Of a stretch of 61,786 nucleotides of DNA, positions 1 through 8,413 are shown piece after piece. Positions within the stretch are counted from its first letter, which is position 1; each line of letters begins with the position of its first letter. The notes under the pieces were generated by a model. The model saw nothing but the letters and a program-made list of their open reading frames with translations, searched no databases and was not told the DNA's origin. The translations under genes and the position numbers were made by a program. The stretch is from Acidimicrobiales bacterium (GTDB lineage Bacteria; Actinomycetota; Acidimicrobiia; Acidimicrobiales; UBA8592), in NCBI GenBank assembly GCA_030740795.1, contig JASLWO010000054.1:1-61786 (forward strand), written 5' to 3'.

Positions 1-929
1 CCCATTTCATCTAGAATCTCAACCCACTCGGATGTCGTCCTCTTTTTAAAACCATCCGCTAGTAGGGCAAATAATTCTTTTCTGATTTCTGTTGTATAGA
101 TCAAAGGTTCAAATCGTTCATCTTTGATCAACTCTGGTACTCCAACTGCTTCATAGAATGCTTGTCGTTTGTCTGGCAAGAGACCTACAAGAGCTATATA
201 CCCGTCAGCAGTTTCAAGGATTCCGTAAGCCATTGGTAATAACGGGTGTCCCGCGTTTGAGCGACCAGGTACTTTCCCTGTCATGAGGAAAGCAGTGTAC
301 TCCGATGCTTGTGCATAAATTTGCCCACCAAGAAGCGAAACATCAATCCGTTGCCCTTTCCCTGAGTTATGCCTTGAGAATAACGCGGCGAGTATCCCAA
401 CTGTCATATTCATGCTCCCGATGTGGTCAGCTATTGTTGCGCCGACTGGAGTGACAGGGTCACCATCGGCTCCAGTAGTGCTAATGAGACCCCCTGCTGC
501 TTGTCCTGCGAGATCCGCCCCTTCACGGTTAGCGCCTTTCCCTGATGGGCCAAATGTTGAACCCATTGCATAAATCAATCCGGGATTCGTTTGGCTTAAC
601 GTTTCATAACCCAATCCCCACTCTTCCAGCGTGCCTGGTTTGAAATTAGCGAGTAGGACATCAGCCGTGTCAACTAATTTGCGGAAAATATCCGCTCCGT
701 CAGCGACTCGAAGGTCGATGGTGATGCTTCTTTTCCCTCGATTGCAAGCTTCGAAGTACGGAGTTCGCAAATCATCCATTGACAGAGGAATCCATCTTGC
801 TTGGTCTCCCATGCCCGGTAACTCAACTTTAATTACTTCTGCTCCAAGGTCTGTTAGCGTTTGTCCAGCTTGTGGTCCTTGGACTAGCAGTCCTACATCA
901 ATAACTCGTATCCCGTTTAATGCGCCCAC
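1..929 (-). CDS. CaiB/BaiF family CoA-transferase (class III), 3' part cut by window edge
   Basis: Minus-strand reading frame starting at a GTG (929) behind a GGGGG ribosome-binding site and running off position 1, about 309 codons visible. The N-terminus (GALNGIRVIDVG...) and the stretches LANFKPGTLEEWGLGYE, YAMGSTFGPSGKGA and GATIADHIGSMNMTVG are typical of class III CoA-transferases (CaiB, BaiF, alpha-methylacyl-CoA racemase, formyl-CoA transferase). The Asp of IADH is the expected acyl-accepting nucleophile. The family moves CoA between carboxylic acids or racemises 2-methyl-acyl-CoA. The substrate cannot be told from sequence. It is divergent from the SDR gene at 1096 and lies near an acyl-CoA dehydrogenase, which fits fatty-acid, sterol or carnitine-type catabolism. 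Confidence 0.9.
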   Translation of the reverse strand, partial: MGALNGIRVIDVGLLVQGPQAGQTLTDLGAEVIKVELPGMGDQARWIPLSMDDLRTPYFEACNRGKRSITIDLRVADGADIFRKLVDTADVLLANFKPGTLEEWGLGYETLSQTNPGLIYAMGSTFGPSGKGANREGADLAGQAAGGLISTTGADGDPVTPVGATIADHIGSMNMTVGILAALFSRHNSGKGQRIDVSLLGGQIYAQASEYTAFLMTGKVPGRSNAGHPLLPMAYGILETADGYIALVGLLPDKRQAFYEAVGVPELIKDERFEPLIYTTEIRKELFALLADGFKKRTTSEWVEILDEM

Positions 930-1095
930 AGTTCCCCCTTATTAAGTCTGACTAGACTTGTAACAGTAGAGAAAATGAGGGCTTGTGGCAATAGGATTTT
1001 AAGATATCCAAGTTGTTGAAAGGTTCTACGAGTCGCACATCGTCTTTGACTTGGGTAACCTCTTGAAGAGAAACCGAATTTGGAAGAAGAGGAAA

Positions 1096-2028
1096 ATGAG
1101 TAAACTCGTTGAAGGTAAAGTAGCTCTAATTACTGGTGCAGCAGGTGGGATTGGCCGAGAACATGCTCTAATGCTTGCTTCTCACGGAGCCAAAGTTGTT
1201 GTAAATGACCTTGGAGGTGATGTCTCTGGTCAGGGGGAAGACTTAACCCAGGCGCAGAAAGTCGTGGAAGAAATTCAGGCAATGGGTGGAGAGGCTGTCG
1301 TCAACGGTGGCAATGTTGCTAACTTTGAAGACGCGAAGGGCATGGTTGATCAGGCAGTTGATACTTTCGGTGATCTAAATATTTTAATTAACAATGCCGG
1401 AATTCTTCGCGACAGGATGCTGTTTTCAATGTCTGAAGATGATTGGGATGCGATTATGAATGTGCATTTAAAGGGGACATTTAGTCCTACACATCACGCA
1501 TCTGTTTATTGGAGAAATAAAGCGAAAGCAGGCGAAGAAACTTACGGTCGGGTTATCAATACCTCTTCGCCTTCAGGTATTTATGGAAATATTGGGCAGA
1601 GTAACTATGGGGCTGCGAAAGCTGGGATAGCGGCTTTTACTGTGATCACTGCTATGGAGCTTGCTAAATATAACGTGACAGTTAATGCTCTGGTTCCTGC
1701 CGCATTGTCAAGAATGACTGCTGGGCTTATTGGAATGGATAATCTGACAGATGAGCAAAAGGAAGCAATGTCTCCCCGTTGGCAAGCTGTAACAGCTGCA
1801 TGGCTTTGCAGTGAAGAAGCCAGCAACGTGACTGGAAGATTATTTGATGTTCGAGGAAACCAAATAGGGATCTCTGAAGGTTGGGTACTAGGACCAACAG
1901 GTACACAGCCCGATGATCCTCAAGATTTAGGGCCTCTTATGGCCGAACTGATGTCCAAAGCGACCCTCAACGCGAATATGGGTGGCATCCCAAGTGGCGG
2001 TACTGGTAGACCTGAAAACGAGATATAA
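1096..2028 (+). CDS. SDR-family oxidoreductase, MFE-2-like 3-hydroxyacyl-CoA dehydrogenase type
   Basis: The frame is open from 1051, but the ATG at 1096 follows an AAGAGGAAA ribosome-binding site and gives the usual SDR start (MSKLVEGKVALITGAAGGIG), 310 residues. The glycine-rich NAD(P) motif is near residues 12-19, NNAG near residue 99, and the catalytic Tyr-x-x-x-Lys is in NYGAAKAG. The segment VVNDLGGDVSGQGED is characteristic of the 3-hydroxyacyl-CoA dehydrogenase part of peroxisomal multifunctional enzyme type 2 (17-beta-HSD4) and its bacterial homologues. An oxidative step on a 3-hydroxyacyl-CoA or steroid is the likely role. The divergent CoA-transferase and downstream acyl-CoA dehydrogenase support acyl-CoA metabolism. 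The exact substrate is unknown. Confidence 0.88.
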   Translation: MSKLVEGKVALITGAAGGIGREHALMLASHGAKVVVNDLGGDVSGQGEDLTQAQKVVEEIQAMGGEAVVNGGNVANFEDAKGMVDQAVDTFGDLNILINNAGILRDRMLFSMSEDDWDAIMNVHLKGTFSPTHHASVYWRNKAKAGEETYGRVINTSSPSGIYGNIGQSNYGAAKAGIAAFTVITAMELAKYNVTVNALVPAALSRMTAGLIGMDNLTDEQKEAMSPRWQAVTAAWLCSEEASNVTGRLFDVRGNQIGISEGWVLGPTGTQPDDPQDLGPLMAELMSKATLNANMGGIPSGGTGRPENEI

Positions 2029-2068
2029 ATCTATCTTCAATAGAACCTACCATCAGAAAAATAATTGA

Positions 2069-2488
2069 TTAATCTGCAGCTGGAGTGACTACTTCAATTC
2101 CAAGTTCTACGGCAGCTGAGATTTGTCTATGGTCAAATGTCAAATACTTCAAAGGACGTGGGATCCTATCTAATGCCGCTAGGTGTAATGCGTCAACAAG
2201 TTTAAGTCCAAATTGTGCGCCAATCTGAGAAGCGTGATTAAGGCATCGGCTATCTATGGGAATGACATGGAAAAAGTCCCAGTCATTACGAAAAATTCTT
2301 GAAAGTTCTTCATAGTGTGAGGGAGAGACTGCTGCTTGATGGAGAGTTAATAGGATTTCTGTTTTTACGAGTTCAGTAGCGATCCAATAATTACTTTCTC
2401 CCATTTCGGATAGTACTAAATCTCTATACGTACCCGGAAGGTATCTTTGAAGGACAGCTGTTGAATCCAAAGCGACTCGTTGCTTCAC
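2069..2488 (-). CDS. vapC: PIN-domain ribonuclease toxin, VapC family
   Basis: 139 residues with GTG start. The acidic residues of a PIN nuclease are visible: D8 (ALDST), E44 (KTEILL), D99 (LVDALHLA) and D119 (TFDH). They would coordinate Mg2+ for RNA cleavage. The start overlaps the stop of the upstream antitoxin by 4 bp (GTGA), the classic coupled arrangement of a type II toxin-antitoxin operon. PIN toxins of this class usually cleave tRNA or rRNA and are held inactive by the partner protein. The RNA target here is not known. The pair sits between catabolic genes with no mobile element nearby. Confidence 0.88.
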   Translation of the reverse strand: MKQRVALDSTAVLQRYLPGTYRDLVLSEMGESNYWIATELVKTEILLTLHQAAVSPSHYEELSRIFRNDWDFFHVIPIDSRCLNHASQIGAQFGLKLVDALHLAALDRIPRPLKYLTFDHRQISAAVELGIEVVTPAAD

Positions 2489-2793
2489 CCTCGCATCTCC
2501 AAAAGAATTGTTTCAATGGATACATCTATGGGAAATGACATTTGTGCTGGCTTATTTGTTGAAGAAACTGATGTTGGTTCGTTAACCAAGCCAGATGCTA
2601 CGAGTTGGTCCATGTCTAATGACCCATTGGGTTCAAGCGGGCCTATCTGTGCAATTGGTTTCCCATCAACAGTTATTATCATCCGCTCCCCATTCTTTGC
2701 TCGACGTAAGAACCCTGCGAGTTCCTTGCGTAGAACGCTCATAGCGATTTTGTTGACCCCATCCACGAAAGCAATCATAGTATCTATGTACAT
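2485..2793 (-). CDS. vapB: Antitoxin, Phd/YefM-type, partner of the PIN toxin
   Basis: Up to 102 residues. The core (SVLRKELAGFLRRAKNGE followed by ITVDGKPIAQIGPL) matches the Phd/YefM DNA-binding N-domain, and the C-terminal part would wrap the toxin. The first ATG at 2793 lies inside a 10-bp palindrome that could be the operator. Translation may therefore start later, for example at the ATG at 2742 (MSVLRKEL), which matches the usual length of the family N-terminus. The stop overlaps the toxin start by 4 bp. Expected regulation is autorepression by the antitoxin and toxin complex at the palindrome. Confidence 0.82.
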   Translation of the reverse strand: MYIDTMIAFVDGVNKIAMSVLRKELAGFLRRAKNGERMIITVDGKPIAQIGPLEPNGSLDMDQLVASGLVNEPTSVSSTNKPAQMSFPIDVSIETILLEMRG

Positions 2794-2794
2794 A
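2785..2794. promoter_or_regulatory. Perfect 10-bp palindrome, candidate antitoxin operator
   Basis: TATGTACATA reads the same on both strands, is flanked by another GTAC at 2798-2801, and sits just upstream of the vapBC coding region. A TTGTAC box lies next to it on the minus strand. Autoregulated toxin-antitoxin operons usually carry such a palindrome over the promoter. No binding data; position is the only support. Confidence 0.45.
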
Positions 2795-2869
2795 CTTGTA
2801 CAAATTAGGATATGACAGAAGCTTTATTTCCCCGTACCATGAGCAATCAAGCAAACTATGGAGATTTAA

Positions 2870-3982
2870 ATGAACTTCGCATTTTCAGACGAACAAGAAC
2901 AACTACGGGACTTCGTACGAAGCTTCCTTGAGGAGAAATCAGACGAAGCGGCAGTCCGCGAACAAATGGAAACAGAAAACGGCTTTGATGCAGATGTCTG
3001 GCAACAAATGTGTGAACAACTTGCCCTACCCGCACTAATCATCCCAGAAGAATACGGTGGCCAAGGGTACGGCTATGTTGAATTAATTGTAGTTCTGGAA
3101 GAAATGGGCCGATCACTTCTCTGCGCCCCCTATTTCTCAAGTGTAGTCCTAGCCGCAAACACTCTCATCCATTCCGGAGACGATCAAGCAAAATCCGATC
3201 TGCTTCCACAAATCGCAAGCGGAACGATAGCCACACTCGCCATCACCGAAGAGAACGGGAAGTGGGACGAATCCGGAGTAACCATGCAAGCAACGGCTTC
3301 AGGTGATGGGTACACGCTTGATGGAACGAAAATGTATGTTCTCGATGGAAACACCGCTGACATCATTCTTGTTGCAGCGAGAACAGACAATGGTGTGAGC
3401 CTTTTTCACGTAAATGCGGGAGCGGAAGGACTAACAAGAACAGCCCTAGCCACGATGGACCAGACACGGAAACAGTCCAGGCTTGACTTCTCAGGAACAC
3501 CAGCGACTCTGATCGGTAATGAAGGAGACGGCTGGGATGTTCTCTCCACGGTTCTAGACCTCGCAGCTGTAGCTCTAGCAGCTGAACAAGTTGGTGGAGC
3601 TCAAATGTGTTTAGACATGTCTGTTGAATACGCCAAAGTCAGGGTTCAGTTTGGTCGCCCGATTGGATCATTCCAAGCCATCAAACACAAATGTGCTGAC
3701 ATGCTACTTGAAGTAGAGTCAGCAAAATCAGCCGCATATTACGCTGGGTGGTGCGCTGCAGAAATGAACGATGAACTTCCTTCAACAGCGAGTTTGGCGA
3801 AAGCCTATTGTTCAGAAGCATATTTTCATGCTGCTGCTGAGAATATCCAGATTCATGGCGGAATTGGCTTTACGTGGGAACACCCCGCACACCTTTACTT
3901 CAAACGTGCAAAAAGTTCAGAACTTCTATTCGGCGACCCTACGTATCATAGAGAACTCCTAGCGCAAAGAATCGGTCTTTAA
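2870..3982 (+). CDS. Acyl-CoA dehydrogenase family protein
   Basis: 370 residues, ATG behind GGAG. The start (MNFAFSDEQEQLRDFVRSFL) is the acyl-CoA dehydrogenase N-terminal helical domain. EEYGGQGYGYVELIVVLEEMG and the middle beta domain follow. The C-terminus carries the flavin/CoA signatures RVQFGRPIGSFQAIKHKCAD and IQIHGGIGFTWEHPAHLYFK. The enzyme would desaturate an acyl-CoA with FAD and pass electrons to ETF. The family includes steroid side-chain (FadE/ChsE-like) and branched-chain members, so the substrate is open. It lies close to an SDR hydroxyacyl-CoA dehydrogenase and a CaiB transferase. Confidence 0.92.
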   Translation: MNFAFSDEQEQLRDFVRSFLEEKSDEAAVREQMETENGFDADVWQQMCEQLALPALIIPEEYGGQGYGYVELIVVLEEMGRSLLCAPYFSSVVLAANTLIHSGDDQAKSDLLPQIASGTIATLAITEENGKWDESGVTMQATASGDGYTLDGTKMYVLDGNTADIILVAARTDNGVSLFHVNAGAEGLTRTALATMDQTRKQSRLDFSGTPATLIGNEGDGWDVLSTVLDLAAVALAAEQVGGAQMCLDMSVEYAKVRVQFGRPIGSFQAIKHKCADMLLEVESAKSAAYYAGWCAAEMNDELPSTASLAKAYCSEAYFHAAAENIQIHGGIGFTWEHPAHLYFKRAKSSELLFGDPTYHRELLAQRIGL

Positions 3983-4043
3983 CACAGACACTTTTGAGTA
4001 ACGACTGATACCACCCTGATACAAAATGCTGTAAGTTGAGCTC

Positions 4044-5072
4044 ATGCGCGTTGCCATCACAGGAGCTACTGGATTCACGGGAGGGCACACTCTGCGTGAA
4101 CTCTTAGAAGCTGGACATGACCCTGTGGCACTAATCCGCAGTGAGGCGAAACTAGAGAGAGTTCGAAAACTTCATGATTTACCTGACTTTGAATCCGTGG
4201 TCGGCGACATAACAGATAAGCGATCCATTCGGAGCTTGATTGATGGCTGTGACGCTATTATTCACACTGCTGCTGTGGCAGCAACCGATAAAAAATCAAT
4301 TCCTTTGATTAAAGAAACTAATGCTGTGGGGTCAAAAAATGTTCTTGAGCTTTCCGCTCAAGCAGGGTTAGATCCCATTGTTTATGTTTCATCACAAGCC
4401 GTGCTTCACCCTCCGCCAGAAGGTATTTACACAAATGAATGCCCTATAAGTGCTAGCCGTCTAGGAGCATACGCTGAATCAAAAGCAGAAGGAGAATTAA
4501 TTGCTAGGACCCTTCAGGAACAAGGTTGCCCTATTGCAATTATCTGGCCCTCCGGAATTATCGGGCCAGATGATGCTGGTGTCAGCGTTGCTGCCAACGG
4601 AATATCTCGAATCTTAAAGAGTCCTATACTTCCGTTACCCCAAAATGGGGGGATACTCATGCACGATGTCAGAGACCTAGCAAAAGTGCTCTGCCGATGC
4701 CTTAAACCTGGTTTAGGCCCTAGAAGATTCGGGGTTTTCGGACATTATTTAGATTGGAATGAAACAACAATATTTCTATCTGAAATTACTGGCAAAAATT
4801 TAAAAACTATTCGCTTCCCAGATTCTGTCTTTCGATCTCTCGGTCGTTTAGGGGATTTTCTTGGGAATTTCAATATAAATTTCCCACTTGATCTATCAAC
4901 GGCAGAGTTCATGACAACACTTGTTCCAGGTGATGACCGTCATACAAGAGAAACTCTATCTATAGAGTGGCGACCCTTGTCAGAAAGTTTCAGTGATACG
5001 TTGCTGTGGCTTGCGAGAGAAGAGCTGATCTCCGAGAAAACCATCCCAGCTATAATAAAATCTGTTGACTAG
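4044..5072 (+). CDS. NAD(P)-dependent epimerase/dehydratase (extended SDR)
   Basis: 342 residues. The N-terminus has the extended-SDR Rossmann motif GATGFTGG (residues 7-14). VVGDITDKRS binds the cofactor ribose, and the catalytic Tyr/Lys pair is in AYAESKAEGE. The second half is variable, as in 3-beta-hydroxysteroid dehydrogenase/isomerase and dihydroflavonol reductase relatives, so the substrate is unclear. No Shine-Dalgarno is seen. A TAAGTT box at 4032-4037 ends 6 nt before the ATG, consistent with a leaderless transcript. About 60 bp separate it from the acyl-CoA dehydrogenase gene. Confidence 0.85.
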   Translation: MRVAITGATGFTGGHTLRELLEAGHDPVALIRSEAKLERVRKLHDLPDFESVVGDITDKRSIRSLIDGCDAIIHTAAVAATDKKSIPLIKETNAVGSKNVLELSAQAGLDPIVYVSSQAVLHPPPEGIYTNECPISASRLGAYAESKAEGELIARTLQEQGCPIAIIWPSGIIGPDDAGVSVAANGISRILKSPILPLPQNGGILMHDVRDLAKVLCRCLKPGLGPRRFGVFGHYLDWNETTIFLSEITGKNLKTIRFPDSVFRSLGRLGDFLGNFNINFPLDLSTAEFMTTLVPGDDRHTRETLSIEWRPLSESFSDTLLWLAREELISEKTIPAIIKSVD

Positions 5073-5239
5073 TTCAGATTCTCTGAATCAATAGTTTCTT
5101 TCAAACGTCCGAAATTTTTTTACATGGTTTTGTTTACAACAGTCCATGAGAGGTCAAGATGGTTCCTTAACTTGACTGGTTTTAAGTATCCCACGTCACA
5201 AAAACACTCCTGTAAGTATACGAAGGAAAAATTTTCGCG
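5073..5239. other. Intergenic gap without recognisable gene
   Basis: 167 bp between the convergent epimerase and uracil-DNA glycosylase genes. It contains T- and A-rich stretches (a run of seven T at about 5115-5121). I find no coding frame, tRNA or convincing hairpin terminator in it. Confidence 0.5.
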
Positions 5240-5896
5240 TTAAAGATTCCAGCTAATAGGCTCTATACCAACTTCGCTTAATGCTTTATTGGTCCTACTA
5301 AAGGGACGACTTCCCAAGAAACCTCTATGGGCGCTTAAGGGGGAGGGGTGAACAGATTCAATAATGACATGCCTTTGAAGGTCTATCAATTCCTTCTTCC
5401 TTCGAGCGGAAGCTCCCCAAAGGATAAAAATAACTCTTTCTGGTTTCATATTAACGTCTCTAATAACTTGATCAGTGAAGATTTCCCATCCTTTCCCCTG
5501 GTGGGACCCAGCTTCATTCTGCCGAACTGTCAAGGTGGCATTCAGCAATAGTACACCTTCTTTCGCCCATGGCGTGAGGTCGCCGTCTTTAGGAGGAGAA
5601 ATCCCAAGGTCGGCTTCTAATTCTTTGAAGATATTTCTTAGAGATGGGGGAATAGCTATTCCTGTTTCAACCGAAAAACAGAGGCCATTTGCCTGACCCT
5701 GGCCGTGATACGGATCTTGCCCAAGTATTAATACTTTTAGATTCGCGTATGGGGTTAAATGAAACGCGTTAAATACTTGTTGGTGCGGCGGATAGACGTG
5801 ATTAGTGGACCTTTCCTCATCTACGAACCTCTGAAGTTCCTTCCAGTAATCTTTCTTTGATTCATTTTTAAGTATCGGGTTCCAATCAGTTCTCAC
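5240..5896 (-). CDS. ung: Uracil-DNA glycosylase, family 1
   Basis: 218 residues, the normal length of family-1 UNG. The water-activating motif GQDPYHGQ (D61, H64), the uracil pocket GLCFSV and the DNA-intercalation loop HPSPLSAHRGF are all present. LLLNATLTV is also in the expected place. The enzyme removes uracil from DNA to start base-excision repair. The gene stands alone on the minus strand, divergent from the ProA-like gene with a 120-bp spacer. Confidence 0.97.
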   Translation of the reverse strand: MRTDWNPILKNESKKDYWKELQRFVDEERSTNHVYPPHQQVFNAFHLTPYANLKVLILGQDPYHGQGQANGLCFSVETGIAIPPSLRNIFKELEADLGISPPKDGDLTPWAKEGVLLLNATLTVRQNEAGSHQGKGWEIFTDQVIRDVNMKPERVIFILWGASARRKKELIDLQRHVIIESVHPSPLSAHRGFLGSRPFSRTNKALSEVGIEPISWNL

Positions 5897-6016
5897 CTAA
5901 GCGAATCTAGTTGAAATTACTGAACGAAACCTCGGTAGATGCCTGCAGCAAATATTAAAAGATATTGCATGGGTTGCGTACTTGTGACGTGCCTTCTACC
6001 TAGATAGCATGCCGAG

Positions 6017-7522
6017 ATGGGCAATGAACTTGATTCACTCATCGCTGGAACTGAAATTCCATACGGCGGCAACAAGGTTACGGTAGTTACCGATGAGATC
6101 GCTTCGTCTTTCCGGAAAGGCGACCGCCTCATTGTGGTACAAACATCTGGTGACCTTCTCCATATTCCCTCACATGTGTGGGATTTATCTTCGCAAGCCG
6201 TTGGGAGCGCTCATTCTGCCTTTCTTAAAATGGGCGGTGTTTCCGACGATGCTATTTCTGATTTCTATTCCATTTTCGCAAATCGCCTATCAAACGACGA
6301 TTCATTTGGCAAAATAGTTGAGGCGAACGCAGAAGATGTTGAACTAGCAAAATCTAAAGGACGTTCCACCACTCGATTAATCCTTTCAGAAAAAATGCGT
6401 GAAGACATGATTGCCGGCTTGCGACTCTGGGAGAATGTACCTCCAAGAAGAGGGAGCAGCATAGAGAATATCGAACATGACGGCTGGACCGTTGATCTGA
6501 TTTCTTCAGGACTGGGGGTGATTGGTTTTATTTTTGAAGGTCGCCCAAATGTTTTCGCTGACGCTACCGGTGTTCTCCGCTCAGGGAATACTGTAGTTTT
6601 CCGAATTGGTTCTGACGCGCTACAGACTGCGAATGCCATTGTTGAACACGCCCTAAATCCATCTATTCACAAATCGGGCTTACCAGAAGGAGCTGTAAGT
6701 CTTGTAAATAGTTCCGAGCGGTCAGCAGGTTATGCCATGTTCTCTGACGAACGATTAGCCTTAGCTGTAGCTCGAGGATCAGGTCCGGCAGTAGCCCAAC
6801 TGGGGTCTGTATCGAGACAAGCAGGAATACCAGTGAGCCTCCATGGAACAGGCGGAGCGTGGATAATTGCCGGCAATAGCGCCGACCCAAAAAAATTCTC
6901 CAGTGCGGTTTTCAACTCTCTTGACAGGAAGGTCTGCAATACCCTTAATACATGCTGCATAAGCGAAGAGTCCGCCTCTCAACTCATTCCAGAATTTCTA
7001 AATGCCATGAAACAAGCTGGAGACCTACGAAATTCAAATCCGAAACTGCACGTGACTGAAAGTGCAATTAAACACATTCCAGAAAGCTGGCTTTCCGAAA
7101 CTTCAATCGGGCGAGCAGAAGGTGAAGTACCAGAGAAACAAACCGAAATTATCTCTTTAGAGAAGATTGGTACGGAATGGGAGTGGGAAAACTCACCAGA
7201 AGTCACTCTTGTAATCGTCAAAAACACAAGCGAAGCCGTAGACCTATTTAACAAATACTCACCACAGTTCGTAGTAAGCCTTATCGCAGAAGACGAAAAT
7301 GAACAAAAATCTTTTTTTGCGGATGTGAATGCTCCCTTTGTCGGAAATGGATTCACACGATGGGTTGATGGGCAATACGCGTTAAATAGACCCGAGCTAG
7401 GGCTCTCCAATTGGCAATACGGGCGCCTGTTTGGACGTGGTGGGGTGCTCTCCGGTGATTCAATACTCACAATCCGCACCAAGGCAACTCAAAGTGATCC
7501 CAATATAAGCAGGCGTTCATAA
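6017..7522 (+). CDS. Glutamate-5-semialdehyde dehydrogenase-like protein (ProA-like) with N-terminal extension
   Basis: 501 residues, against about 415 for a normal ProA. From about residue 95 the chain follows ProA: GVIGFIFEGRPNVFADA aligns with the ProA cofactor/substrate segment, ARGSG replaces the usual PRGG, and the catalytic Cys is C307 in DRKVCNTLNT. Residues 1-60 look beta-rich (GNKVTVVTDEI..., GDRLIVVQTSGDLLHI) and are not part of ProA. No proB gene is nearby. It may reduce gamma-glutamyl phosphate for proline synthesis, or it may be a divergent aldehyde dehydrogenase with another acyl-phosphate substrate. A TAGCAT box at 6005-6010 ends 6 nt before the ATG, suggesting a leaderless start. 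Confidence 0.75.
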   Translation: MGNELDSLIAGTEIPYGGNKVTVVTDEIASSFRKGDRLIVVQTSGDLLHIPSHVWDLSSQAVGSAHSAFLKMGGVSDDAISDFYSIFANRLSNDDSFGKIVEANAEDVELAKSKGRSTTRLILSEKMREDMIAGLRLWENVPPRRGSSIENIEHDGWTVDLISSGLGVIGFIFEGRPNVFADATGVLRSGNTVVFRIGSDALQTANAIVEHALNPSIHKSGLPEGAVSLVNSSERSAGYAMFSDERLALAVARGSGPAVAQLGSVSRQAGIPVSLHGTGGAWIIAGNSADPKKFSSAVFNSLDRKVCNTLNTCCISEESASQLIPEFLNAMKQAGDLRNSNPKLHVTESAIKHIPESWLSETSIGRAEGEVPEKQTEIISLEKIGTEWEWENSPEVTLVIVKNTSEAVDLFNKYSPQFVVSLIAEDENEQKSFFADVNAPFVGNGFTRWVDGQYALNRPELGLSNWQYGRLFGRGGVLSGDSILTIRTKATQSDPNISRRS

Positions 7523-7581
7523 AGTAAGAATTTGTTAAGAATAGCCAAAGGTCATGGTCAATCATTCAGGTAAACGCTAAA

Positions 7582-7595
7582 TTTGATAAATCAAA
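7582..7595. promoter_or_regulatory. Inverted repeat upstream of the export operon
   Basis: TTTGAT and ATCAAA arms of 6 bp separated by AA, about 55 bp before the lipoprotein start. This is the size and place of a dimeric repressor or activator site, but AT-rich repeats of this length also occur by chance. Confidence 0.25.
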
Positions 7596-7648
7596 CTCTG
7601 GGACAAGCCAAAGGCTAATCTTGTATAGGTCAATTATTTAAGGACAAC

Positions 7649-8401
7649 ATGAACCGTTTTCGACTTTCATTTCTAGCAATCACCTTTCTCCTATCCTCTC
7701 TCGCATGCGGCGGTGGAGGCGGCGGGAATGATGAGACGGGAAACGTAGCAGTAGGTGGTCAAGGCGGTCAAGTCGTTGTAAATACCGATGCAGTTGAAGC
7801 AGCCGAAACCCAACGAGATAACGACGAGGAACCAGAAGCGCTTTCGGTTGAAGATGTGGAAGTTGAAGAACTAAATACCGAATCTGAAGAAGAAGCAGAA
7901 GAAGATGGTATAGAGGTTGCTACTGCGGAAGAGGACCCATTGGACGGGCTATTAAACGCTGTTTCCAAATTCCAAGGGTGCCTAGAAGATGAAGGGTTCG
8001 AATTTATCGGAGCCCCAGGTCAACCTGGTCCTGACGGAGAAACTGTGGACCCAAGCGAGTTTGAAGACGGATACCTTCAGGCACTTCAAAAATGCGCCAC
8101 AGAAAGCAACATACTTGAAAGTTTCACAGCCTTTTCTGAAGCTCAAGCAAACCTAACTCCCGAAGAGATCGCCCAACTAAATTTCGGCATTCCAGTGTTT
8201 GGAGAATGCCTTGAACGATTGGGTTGGGAAGTTGGCGAAATTGTTCCCGATGAACGAGGAGCTCTTGGATTCGGGGCAAACGGATCGGGATTAACTCCAC
8301 CTGAGGATTCGGATGGTATCTTCCCGACCGATGACATTAATAGCTGCCGGCAAGAAAGCACCACATACGTTCAAGAGAATTACGTCACTGACGAGGATTA
8401 G
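7649..8401 (+). CDS. Predicted lipoprotein, first gene of the export operon
   Basis: 250 residues, ATG behind AAGGAC. A signal peptide ends in a lipobox LSSLAC with acylated C20, followed by a glycine run. Residues about 45-95 are a Glu-rich acidic linker. The remainder contains two similar short units with paired cysteines (FQGCLEDEGFEF..., FGECLERLGWEV...), which may be a repeated small fold. I recognise no named domain. Twelve bp separate it from the adaptor gene, so it is probably the extracytoplasmic lipid-anchored part of the same exporter. Function is unknown. Confidence 0.75.
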   Translation: MNRFRLSFLAITFLLSSLACGGGGGGNDETGNVAVGGQGGQVVVNTDAVEAAETQRDNDEEPEALSVEDVEVEELNTESEEEAEEDGIEVATAEEDPLDGLLNAVSKFQGCLEDEGFEFIGAPGQPGPDGETVDPSEFEDGYLQALQKCATESNILESFTAFSEAQANLTPEEIAQLNFGIPVFGECLERLGWEVGEIVPDERGALGFGANGSGLTPPEDSDGIFPTDDINSCRQESTTYVQENYVTDED

Positions 8402-8413
8402 GCAAATACCTAC

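Noticed and set aside
631-945. 104-residue plus-strand frame
   Set aside because: It lies antisense to the conserved CaiB-type coding region and has no recognisable domain; a shadow frame.
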